A stretch of DNA of 64,000 bases. Source: Elgaria multicarinata webbii (Eukaryota; Chordata; Lepidosauria; Squamata; Anguidae). How positions within the stretch are numbered: the stretch's first letter is position 1; each line of letters opens with the position of its first letter. The translations under genes and the position numbers were made by a program. Below the pieces are notes generated by a model, which was not told the DNA's origin, did not search any database, and saw only the letters and a program-made list of their open reading frames with translations. Shown in pieces: positions 56,301 through 64,000 of this stretch. The stretch is taken from contig NC_086192.1 in assembly GCF_023053635.1 (NCBI RefSeq), positions 15,166,001 through 15,230,000 on the forward strand, given 5' to 3'.

Positions 56301-57960
56301 CCAACCAGCTGTCGGCCAGGGACCCATAAGCTGTTGGCCAAGGACCCCTCCCACCCATGTTCCCCAGCAACTGGTGCATATAGGCTTACTGCCTCTGATA
56401 TTGGAGGTAGCACAGAGCTATCAGGACTAGTAGCCATTGATAGCCTTTTCCTTCTTCAGGAATTTGTCCAGTCCCCCCTTAAAGTCATCCAAATTGGTGG
56501 CCATCACTACATCTTGTGGCAGCATATTCCATTCTATATTCTATTCTCTCTGCACCGGCTGGCAGAAGGAAGGGGAGAAGGTTTTGGAGGGAAAACAAGC
56601 AATTCTCTCTTTGCCATATTAAGTTTCAAACGACGATGAGGCATCCAAGTTGAGATATCTGAAAGACGTGCCGAGATATGATCCTGATACAATTGAATAA
56701 GCCAAGCACTTCTTTGCATTCACGGAGCACAGAAGAATAGGAGGCGTGTGAGCGCATGTGTCGAGCCCAGTTTGACTTACAAGTAGTCGACATTTGGAGG
56801 GTGGCTAGCTCTCTTGGCTTCCTTAATCTGAGCTGCGCTGATGTCCGTCCCAACCACCTTCTCAAAACGCTTCGCTAGGACCAGAGTGCTCTGACCTGAG
56901 CCACATCCCACGTCCACCGCCAGTTGAAAGGAATTTGTTTTCTGCAGTAAGGTAGAGTCAGATCTCCAAAAATTCACCCTCAATTCGCTTACAAGACCAC
57001 ATCCTACTGTGTTCCATATACAGCCTGTTCTTGCCTTCAATGGCAGGGCTTAAAACAGCTCTTGCCTGGTTGAGCAATGGGGATGCCTTGGAATGTTCAT
57101 TGACATTCTAACTGGTGAAGGGAAAGGCTGGATGTCACTTCACGTGTTCACTTCTCTTACGTGCAAGCAGCTCTAGTAGTTCTTTGGCCTACAGAGGTAG
57201 ACCTCACCCCCCATACCTATGCCCCCAAGGAAATCCCATAGTTATGCCTCCAGGATTACAAATCTGTCTTTCTCTGTGTCTATCATCTATCCTTCCATTC
57301 CTGCTTTTTTATTATTTATACTCAAAAGGAGCTAACACTCTGCTTGAAAACTCCATCATAAAACACAGACATTCTAAACAAATCAACAAAAGCATCATTA
57401 ATAAAATCTTGCAATTGTCTTTATGGTAGGATGACCCTATGAAAAGCAGGACAGGGCTCCTGTATCTTTAACAGTTGCATAGAAAAGGGAATTTCAGCAG
57501 GTGTCATTTGTATATATGGGGAACCTGGTGACTTTCCCTCTTCATCACAACAGTTAAAGCTGCAGGAGCTAGACTAGAGTGACAAGATACAAAAGAGGGC
57601 AGGGCTCCTGCAGCTTTAACTGTTGCGATGAAGAGGGAATTTCACCAGGGGCTGCATGCATACAAACAGCACCTGCTGAAATTCCACTTTCAGTACAACT
57701 GTTAAAAGATACCGGAGCCCTGTCATCCTTTACATAGGGCCACTCTACCTTCCTAAACATCTCTTTCAGGTTGCTCTTGGGTTTCCAAACTGGTAGCCAT
57801 TTGCTCTCTCCTTTTCAAAGCCTGCTCAACCATTCTCTGCATCCCTTACCTTTCTTTCCAGGTATGAGAAAATCACCCCAAGCAGGTTCTGCTGGGGAGA
57901 GAACCTGAATTGCTGATATAAAGCAATGTGATCTTTCTCCTCAAACAAGCGGGTGGCCAT
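53389..57960 (-). CDS. Class I SAM-dependent methyltransferase, DDB_G0268948-like (five exons; C-terminus not found)
   Basis: Minus-strand exons in gene order 57960-57850, 56941-56781, 56169-55956, 55000-54900 and 53526-53389 keep frame across all four introns. The start is MATRLFEEKDH, the usual family start; an upstream in-frame ATG at 58023 is less likely. The second exon has SAM-binding motif I, VDVGCGSGQST, and an acidic end of the next strand (GTDIS). The third gives LPFKDSSVDLITAFNAAHWF (motif IV-V region) and the helix-rich lid region follows. The family (vertebrate homologues of a Dictyostelium protein) has no well-established substrate. The normal C-terminal exon, ending in LLACKP-like residues, was not seen; reading past the 53389 donor meets a stop at once. 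MITE copies sit in introns 1, 3 and 4. Confidence 0.87.
53990..54757. mobile_element. Palindromic hAT-type MITE (TAGGGTGACC ends) split by a CR1
   Basis: Left end TAGGGTGACCATATGGAAAG at 53990 and right end ACATGGTCACCCTA ending 54757. The interior reads AGGGCTCCTG...TTTAAC...GGGAATTTCAGCAGGTGTCA and then its near complement. A CR1 (54029-54466) interrupts the word GTATC|TTTAAC. Confidence 0.88.
54029..54466 (+). mobile_element. CR1 LINE 3' part nested in MITE
   Basis: From CAACCAGGATGATCAGGGGT to ACTCTGCTATTCTATGATG; encodes [20 protein letters not shown]. It lies in methyltransferase intron 4 (gene order) and is younger than the host MITE. Confidence 0.9.
55243..55416. mobile_element. Half copy of the TAGGGTGACC palindromic MITE
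   Basis: AGAGTGACCAGATACAAAAG through CATATGGTCACCCTA: only the right half of the palindrome. Confidence 0.82.
55563..55904. mobile_element. Second MITE family with TAGGGTGACCA / TGGCCACCCTA ends
   Basis: 342-bp element starting TAGGGTGACCAACTGTCAGG and ending GAAATGGCCACCCTA; interior words ATAATGTCC/GGACATTATA and CTTTCTCCTTTAAGG/CCTTAAAGGGGAAAG are complementary, so it is also a foldback. Differs from the ATATGGAAAG family inside. Confidence 0.72.
56243..56545 (-). mobile_element. CR1 LINE (second subfamily) 3' end
   Basis: GATGAGACCAGGGGTCCATC through GCCATCACTACATCTTGTGG, minus orientation, in methyltransferase intron 2 (gene order). Confidence 0.85.
57427..57747. mobile_element. Palindromic hAT-type MITE (TAGGGTGACC family), full length
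   Basis: TAGGATGACCCTATGAAAAG to ATAGGGCCACTCTA; both arms present, ends slightly decayed, no clear target duplication left. Confidence 0.8.
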
Positions 57961-59235
57961 CGCCTGTGAGCACCGCAGTTCCTCTGGAGAAGGGTCAAAC
58001 TGGGTTGGATGTTTCTGTTGCACAAATTATGCCAAATCCGAGTGTGTCAAACTCCAATACCGAGACACTCGCGAAAGATCACAGGCAAGGCGTTGGGCTC
58101 CAAACGTTTATTCTCGAGAATAGGTGATGACTTGGAGCTCACGCAGCAAAGACAGGGTGACACTGTGCTGAGGCAAGGCAACACCTTATATACTTCCATG
58201 CAGCGGTCAGAGGTCCCAGAAGTGAAAAGAGAAATTTGTCAACAAGTCAAACTTCAATGACACTTGAGAGAACGTTTATGGGGCAGCAGGACCTGTTTTG
58301 TGGGAATGTGGTCGGAGAAAAAGAACGAGTGGATATGATTGCGTTTGTACTCTGAATCAGACAATGGTGAAGGTTTGGGGAAATAAGTGCACCAAGTGGG
58401 CCAGTGGGAAAAAACCCTGCTTAAGTGCACCCACGTCATCTCAGAGACCTTGCGGGCACTACTCGAAGACCGCAGGGTTATAGCTAATATGTGGGAAGTT
58501 TGCTTACAAGCAACTTCTAAAGGACTGGAGCGGGAGCTGCTACATAGGAGTGATGGCCCCCGCTTTCAGGATCCTGGATGACTACCCTAAAGGGAGGTGG
58601 AGGAATGCAAGAGAAATAACTTGGGGTGACGTAGGAAACTTCTCTAAAGGTTAAAGGTGAACACACTGCCTTGGCAGTCCTAGTGAACGTGCCCAAAGTA
58701 CTGGAGCAACTCATGAGCACTACTGAACGAGAGTTTCAAGCTGTAAAGGAGGGGTTTTAAGAAGTTTAGTAGTTTAGTAGCAGTTCAGAACATAATGTTA
58801 CTTAAGAATTAGTTGACCTCATAGTTTAGCAGTCTCAGTTATCCATGGAGGGGATGGATGTTTTTGTTTGTTTGTAATAATATGTATCCGTGTGTTTACT
58901 TTTTATTTTATTTATTTTATTTTATTTATTACATTTTTATACCACCCAATAGAGTGTCCAATTCCCCCTGACACGGACACACCTAGAAAATGTAAAGAGG
59001 CACACAAGGCAGGGAGGGGGGAGTGGCGAGATGTCCCCAGCAAAGAACTCCTTTTACCGCCATACAAGTGGCATGTAGACACTTTCCCAGCCCCCTAGCC
59101 TTGTCAGTCCCAAAGGACACCGAATGAGTTAATCCCATCAAATCCACTCACACTAGCCCACATCTCACCACATAGGGGAAAGGTTAAGTGCAGATATGCA
59201 GGGCAAAGGACATCTGAGAACAGTTATTTCACATT
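57961..59235. other. Region upstream of the methyltransferase
   Basis: No further exon seen. 58020-58740 looks unique but has only short frames; 58905-58955 is an A/T-rich L2-like tail. The methyltransferase promoter should lie within the first few hundred bases; I see no TATA box or CpG island to mark it. Confidence 0.35.
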
Positions 59236-60110
59236 AGAATCATAGAATAGCAGAGTTGGAAGGGGCCTACAAGGCCATCGAGTCCAACCCCCTGTTCAAT
59301 GCAGGAATCCACCCTAAAGCATCCCTGACAGATGCTTGTCCAGCTGCCTCTGGAAGGCCTCTAGTGTGGGAGAGCCCACAACCTTCCTAGGTAACTGATT
59401 CCATTGTCGCACTGCTCTAACAGTCAGGAAGTTTTTCCTGATGTCCAGCTGGAATCTGGCTTCCTTTAACTTGAGCCCGTTATTCCGTGTCCTGCACTCT
59501 GGGAGGATCGAGAAGAGTTTGAGAAGGTTCCATTGATGAGTACTCTTTGAGTCCGATTCTGTAGCCAACTGTGAATCCACCTAATAGTTGTTCCATCTAG
59601 CCCACTTTTAGCTAGTTTGTTAATCAGAATATCATGGGGCACTTTGTCAAAAGCTTTGCTGAAGTCAAGATATATGACATCCACAGCATTCCCACAGTCC
59701 ACAAGGGAGGGTACCCGATCAAAAAATGAGATCAAATTAGTCCAACAGGACTTGTTCCTGACAAATCCATGTTGGCTTCTAGTGATCACCACATTGATTT
59801 CAAGGTGTTTACAGATTGACTTCTTTATAATCTGCTCCAGAATTTTCCCAGGGATGGATGTCAGACTGACTGGTCTGTAGTTCCCAGGTTCCTCCTTTTT
59901 GCCCTTTTTGAAGATAGGGATGTTAGCCCTCCTCCAGTCGTCCGGCACCTCACCCGTCTTCCATGATTTTGCAAAGATAATAGACAAAGGTTCTGAGAGT
60001 TCTTCCGCTAGCTCCTTCATTACTCTAGGATGCAGTTCATCGGGCCCTGGAGATCTGAACTCATTCAAGGAAATTAGGTGTTTTTTGACCATTTGTTTAT
60101 CAATCTCAAA
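59236..60110 (-). mobile_element. CR1 LINE with reverse-transcriptase segment and internal deletion
   Basis: Minus orientation; terminus AGAATCATAGAATAGCAGAG at left. The frame 60116-59466 encodes the RT fingers/palm (SPGPDELHPRVMKELAEELS, NYRPVSLTSIPGKILEQIIK, YLDFSKAFDKVPHDIL). At about 59515 it jumps straight to the C-terminal [17 protein letters not shown] segment, so the RT part with the YxDD catalytic pair is deleted. The RT remnant itself is still an open frame, suggesting a fairly recent insertion. Confidence 0.92.
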
Positions 60111-62390
60111 CTGCAACCCTGCCCCCTCAACTTCTGCTTCACTTTCTCCATTGATGGGGCTTCCACGTTCTGGCTGCGTTCCAATTCAGCTTGTTTCTCT
60201 GCACGCTCTAAAATTCTTCTTTTCTCTGCTTGCATGCAAAGTGCATCAAGGAGCAACTACATATGCGGCACTCTACGTAGGGCTGCGTTTGAAGACAGTT
60301 CGGAAGCTGCAGACATCTGCTTTGATTACTCTTAAGTTGGAGTAATTTTGGCTATTGACATGATTTGTCACATTAAGTACCTCAGTGCAGGCCACAAGTA
60401 CCCCCCACATTCTTGGCATTCTCTCCTACCCATCTAGAGAGACAGGCAGTGTGATTGCTGGATGTGGTACAGACCACTGGGAAGAGGAGGCTGAGAGTTT
60501 TGCAGGATTCGTTTCCCCAAGCCTCTTTCTCTTGAAAAAGAGCCATTAAACATTCCATACCTTGTCGGTTATTACTCCATCCAAAAGGGAAAGAAACCAC
60601 TTGAGCCACTGGTCTTCCTGATGCACAAGGATAACAATTACTTTTGTTTAAACTATGTGCTGTGTACTTGACCTATTCTAACCAGGCATTTACTTCTCCA
60701 TATCCTGTTTCTACTTCAAATGTTTGACGTAAATCATCAATCTTAACCAACTTTATTTCCTCTAGTTTATATGCTGGAGGTCTGAATGGTTGTATAACTG
60801 GCATGGTAATTCTAGCTAACTGTTTCAGATCTCCAATTTGTATGTTGAAACAACAGCCTTCGTGATCCCCATTGATTCCTGTTCCAAAACTCCAATTAAC
60901 ATTAGTCACTCTTGCTTGATTCTTTATAGCTAGTAGGATTGGGTTACATTGTTTGTTAGCACAATTCTGAATGGATTTTCTTTTCATTAATGTGATCATA
61001 CCTTTGGGTGGTCCAAATTTAATATCACTGGTCTACTCTTTTCTTCCCTCTGTGTTCCAGGCACGGTTTTTCCAATAATCACATGGCCCGAGACACATGT
61101 ATTTGTGGGAAGAACTTAGTTTTCGTTGGGCTTCTAGATTTCCACAGTCCACTAGATTGCACACATCAGACTTCACCGTATAAGGTTTGTTACTCTCTGG
61201 AAGTATGATTGTGAATTTCGTAGGACGGTGGACTGGTGTAATTCCTGACTTCTCTATCCAAGCTATCACTTCCCGACTTAGGAGAGGAAGGAGGAGTCGG
61301 AAAAACATTAAGCAGTATGTTTTCATGTTGTTCTATGTGTTCAGTGTCTGGACAGAAGGTATTTTTATACATACAACAAACAACGATTTTTTTCTATCAC
61401 ACTTACAGCCACTATCCAAACAAGCAATTAGCGCAGTGTCTGTTATTGGTAAGGTGGTATTCTCTATCCAGGAAATATAGGACGTGAGTGGGAGGAGGGC
61501 CCAATCGTACAGATGATTTTTTGCTAATTTTAAGGGTCTTTCTTTCTGTGACCTTTGCAAGATGATGATTTCTTGTACTCCAGGGGTTCTAATTTGGAGT
61601 GGTTGTACTTCAACGGGACTTCCTATATGAATCAGAGGTCTGCCCTCAATCCTCCCCCACAGTAGATGTATTCTCCTTTAGTCCCTTCAAAAATGACTGT
61701 GGTTGTGTGTATGTATTCGTCTGAGTCTTCTGAGTCACTAGTGTCAGGGAAACAGAACTTCTCTAATACTCCCTGCCTTCCACACTTCTTGCACACTTGC
61801 TCATGGAAATTATTCAACTGAGGAGGGTATTGAGAGATTACGTGATTTGCCCACTGTTGTCTCAGGTCCCGTTTTGCCTGTTCTTCTTGTATTTCAAATA
61901 CCTCTATGGTAGGGTGACCCTATGAAAAGGACGACAGGGCTCCTGTATCTTTAACAGTTGCATAGAAAAGGAAATTTTATTTGTATATATGGGGAACCTG
62001 GTGAAATTCCTTCTTCATCACTCCAGTTAAAGCTGCAGGAGCCCTGCCCTCTTTTAAATCTGGTCACTCTAGTATAGCTCCTGCAGCTTTCACTGCTGTG
62101 ATGAAGAGGGAATTTCACCAGGTTCTCCATATATACAAATGACACCTGCTGAAATTCCCTTTTCTATGCAACTGTGAAAGATGCAGGAGCCCTGCCCTCC
62201 TTTTCATAGGGTCACCCTACTCTATGGGTCGGTTCTCTCTTACTCTCAAGATGTACCATATATCCCATTCTCTACTTTTTCCTCTTTTTTTACCAAACAA
62301 GACCCAAAACTGCATGACCTCGACAGGCCCAATGCACATTGTAACTCTATTTGTATATCTTTATGCCATGGGCGACTCCCTTCTTTTGCG
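60110..62390 (-). mobile_element. Retroviral envelope-like fossil (ERV, gamma/epsilon-like Env), broken
   Basis: Several minus-strand stretches together resemble a retroviral surface glycoprotein: cysteine-rich pieces, short segments such as WSFGTGINGDHEG, and a WL-WV...CY-C pattern as seen in Env proteins of fish and reptile gammaretrovirus-like ERVs. The reading is interrupted many times, so it is a dead fossil. No gag, pol or LTR was recognised beside it. A CR1 lies at its left edge and a palindromic MITE is inserted in it (61910-62219). Family placement is tentative; old by the amount of decay and by the later insertion. Confidence 0.55.
61910..62219. mobile_element. Palindromic hAT-type MITE with perfect 8-bp target duplication
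   Basis: 310 bp from TAGGGTGACCCTATG to CATAGGGTCACCCTA, near-palindromic throughout. Flanked by the exact 8-bp repeat CTCTATGG at 61902-61909 and 62220-62227, which fixes the ends and points to the hAT superfamily. It sits inside the envelope-like fossil and therefore post-dates it. Confidence 0.93.
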
Positions 62391-63162
62391 ACGTTGCCGC
62401 AAAGTGATAGCTTAGTGGCCGGCCGGCTGCAGCCAAGGGCCAGTTTTACGACGCTGCCGCAAAACGACAAAGAAAACCTCCTTTTTGCGACGTTGTCGTA
62501 AAGCATTGACCGGCTATCCCTGCCTCTAAGCTATGGCTATACTTTATGCCGGGTTTACCTGGGTAACGGAAAGCAACAGCCGTCAAGGTTTTTGCGACTA
62601 TGTTGTACATCAAATTTTATACCCTGGCCTAGCCTCTTTCCACAGGGCTGGGTTTGCGACGCTGCCGTAAAGCGGCGCCAGTTCCCTACTCATCCCGAGT
62701 TTACGACGCTGCCGCAAAGCGAGACAAGCCTGCTATTGCCATAGAGATGATGGTAATATTTCCCTTCCTCCCTCTGAAGGGCTGCGTTCCCACCCCACAG
62801 AGACGGAAAGGCGCCCCGTTTTTGCGACTATGTCGTACATCAAATTTTATACCCCGGCCTAGCCTCTTTCCACAGGGCTGGGTTTGCGACGTTGTCGGAA
62901 AGCGCCGCCTCCGCCGTCCTTTCTGAGGGCGGCGCCCGTTTCGCGACGCCTCCGCCGTAAAGCGCGCTGTTCGCCTTCCCCCTTCTCCTCACAGCCTCCC
63001 TTCGCGCCCAAGCGCTGCTTTGCGGCCGGGCCGTAAAACGGCCGTCGGGCGAGGAGGCCCGTTCGCGACGCCTTGGCGGAAGTGTGGCGGCCTGAGGCGA
63101 GGCCAGGCCCTGGGCGAGCGCTGACAGGAGCCGCCGGAGCCGGAGCCGGAGCCGGGCGCTCC
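62380..63162 (+). promoter_or_regulatory. ZZEF1 CpG-island promoter with repeated TTTGCGACG..CGCAAA dyads
   Basis: CpG-dense DNA leading to the ZZEF1 ATG at 63163. The 19-20 bp word TTTGCGACGTTGCCGCAAAG and close variants (A for G at position 4-5, C/T at the centre) recur at 62385, 62445, 62484, 62653, 62700 and 62883. Weaker forms are at 62591, 62821, 62939, 63028 and 63061. TTTGCG and CGCAAA are inverted half-sites 7 bp apart. No TATA box was seen, as expected of a housekeeping CpG-island promoter. The binding factor is unknown. Confidence 0.75.
62588..62905 (+). repeat. 88-bp direct repeat in ZZEF1 promoter
   Basis: The segment beginning TTTTTGCGACTATGT(T/C)GTAC, passing AAATTTTATACCC and CTAGCCTCTTTCCACAGGGC and ending GGGTTTGCGACG, occurs at about 62588-62672 and again at 62818-62902, 230 bp apart, with only a handful of differences. 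Each copy ends in one of the TTTGCGACG dyads. Confidence 0.9.
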
Positions 63163-63708
63163 ATGGGGAACGTGGGCAGCCACAGCGAGGGCGAGGAGGA
63201 GGAGGCGGCGGAGGCGGCACCGTCGTCCGAGGCAGGAGCCGCCGCGTCCGCGTCCGCGGGAGAGGCCTCCGCGCCGGCGGCCTCCATGGCCGCGGCCTGC
63301 CCGGCCCCCTCAGCGCCGCCGCCTCCTCCGCTGCTGCCGCCGGCCTCGGTCTCGTCGCTGCCGCCGGCCGCGGTGCTGCTGGGCCAGGCCCGGCTGCGCG
63401 AGGAGGCGGCGGCCCGGCTGCGCGAGGCGCCCTCGGCCGAGCTGCTGCTCTCGCGCCACCACGCCGCCCTGCTGCGCTGGCTGGAGGAGCGCCTGGGCCG
63501 CGGCGAGCGCGTCGTCAGCCTACAGCAGCTCGCAGAGGTCCTCGAGAGCCGCGCCGGGGCCGCCGCTGGAGCCGCAGGAGGGGCCACAGCTGGAGCCGGA
63601 GCCGGAGGGGCCACCGCCATCCCCACGGGACCCGCCGCCGCCGCCGCCGCCGCCTTAGGCCTCCCCGCGGGCACCGCCGCCGCCGAGGAGCGAGCCCGCA
63701 GCGAAGAG
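63163..63708 (+). CDS. ZZEF1: ZZEF1, zinc finger ZZ-type and EF-hand protein 1 (first coding exon)
   Basis: ATG at 63163 opens 182 codons to the donor at 63709 (GAAGAG|GTGAGC, phase 0). MGNVGSHSE is a probable N-myristoylation start (MG, S at position 6) as in human ZZEF1 (MGNAPSHSS). Residues about 66-120 match the family: LREEAAARLREAPSAELLLS, RHHAALLRWLEERLGRGERV. The human continuation SEQFEEAFAQFD, the EF-hand, would start in the next exon, outside the window. Human ZZEF1 reads HRGALLRWLEERLGRGEESV here. The first 60 residues and about 124-178 are Ala/Gly/Pro/Glu low-complexity, apparently longer than in mammals. ZZEF1 is a large protein with EF-hand, DOC and ZZ domains that reads histone H3 tails. 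Minus-strand frames across this exon are GC-rich shadows. Confidence 0.93.
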
Positions 63709-63828
63709 GTGAGCCCCTGCGCGCCTCCTTCCCCTGGGGAGAACCGGGCCCATGTGGCCCGTTTACTCGGGAGCAAGCCCCAACAACCCCCCCCCCCGGG
63801 GAAAGCCCAATGCACTCTGCCCATGTTC

Positions 63829-63930
63829 ATAGAATCATAGAATAGCAGAGTGCCTCTAGGCTATAGCAGAGTGCCTACAAGGCCATCCAGTCCAACCCCC
63901 TGCTCAAGGCAGGGATCCACCTGCTTCAGA
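63829..63930 (-). mobile_element. CR1 LINE 3' end in ZZEF1 intron 1
   Basis: ATAGAATCATAGAATAGCAG terminus followed by a rearranged short tail with a duplicated TAGCAGAGTGCCT word. Confidence 0.8.
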
Positions 63931-64000
63931 GGAGCTTTGCCCTTTGGCCCTTTCATACCCCTATATAATTATCCCCAAAGCAAACAGAGGCAGGCTTAGG

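Noticed and set aside
62859-63830. 323-codon minus-strand frame opposite ZZEF1 exon 1
   Set aside because: Antisense shadow of a GC-rich exon: low-complexity Ala/Ser/Gly, while the plus strand matches ZZEF1 with a correct donor.

Overview
The window looks like nuclear DNA of a squamate reptile (lizard or snake). The genes have vertebrate exon-intron structure with GT-AG introns. The gaps are crowded with CR1 LINE 3' ends, L2-like LINE tails, a tRNA-derived SINE with the squamate-type body, palindromic hAT-type MITEs and simple repeats. I cannot name the species.

Layout. (1) 1-11288, plus strand: the last six coding exons of DTX2 (Deltex E3 ubiquitin ligase 2); the WWE-domain exons lie to the left of the window. 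(2) 11289-20527: gene-poor intergenic DNA with LINE debris, an internally deleted hAT transposon (18576-19490) and a 53-bp-arm inverted repeat. (3) 20528-27879, plus: a complete six-exon uroplakin-3b gene (UPK3B). (4) 34672-43752, plus: a second six-exon uroplakin-3b-like gene, a tandem paralogue with the same intron phases but a different juxtamembrane region and tail. (5) 46547-46792, minus: an unrecognised 81-codon single-pass membrane ORF behind a good splice acceptor. (6) 53389-57960, minus: five exons of a SAM-dependent methyltransferase (DDB_G0268948-like); its usual last exon was not found. (7) About 60110-62390, minus: a broken retroviral-envelope-like fossil, flanked by a CR1 and carrying a MITE with a perfect 8-bp target duplication. 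(8) 62380-63708, plus: CpG-island promoter and first coding exon of ZZEF1, which continues off the right edge.

The neighbouring genes do not form a pathway: DTX2 acts in ubiquitin/Notch signalling, the uroplakins in apical membrane plaques, and the methyltransferase has no established substrate. DTX2 next to UPK3B is the order known from human 7q11.23. ZZEF1 is on human 17p13, so the right part of the window joins segments that are separate in human.

The most unusual signals are: the cluster of TTTGCGACG-NTG-CCGCAAA dyads, including an 88-bp direct repeat, in the ZZEF1 promoter; the repeated conversion of one palindromic MITE arm into minisatellites at separate loci, one with a higher-order dimer next to a uroplakin exon; the uroplakin pair with its split fate of a conserved juxtamembrane motif; and the small membrane ORF. 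I saw no CRISPR array, operon or prokaryotic-type system.
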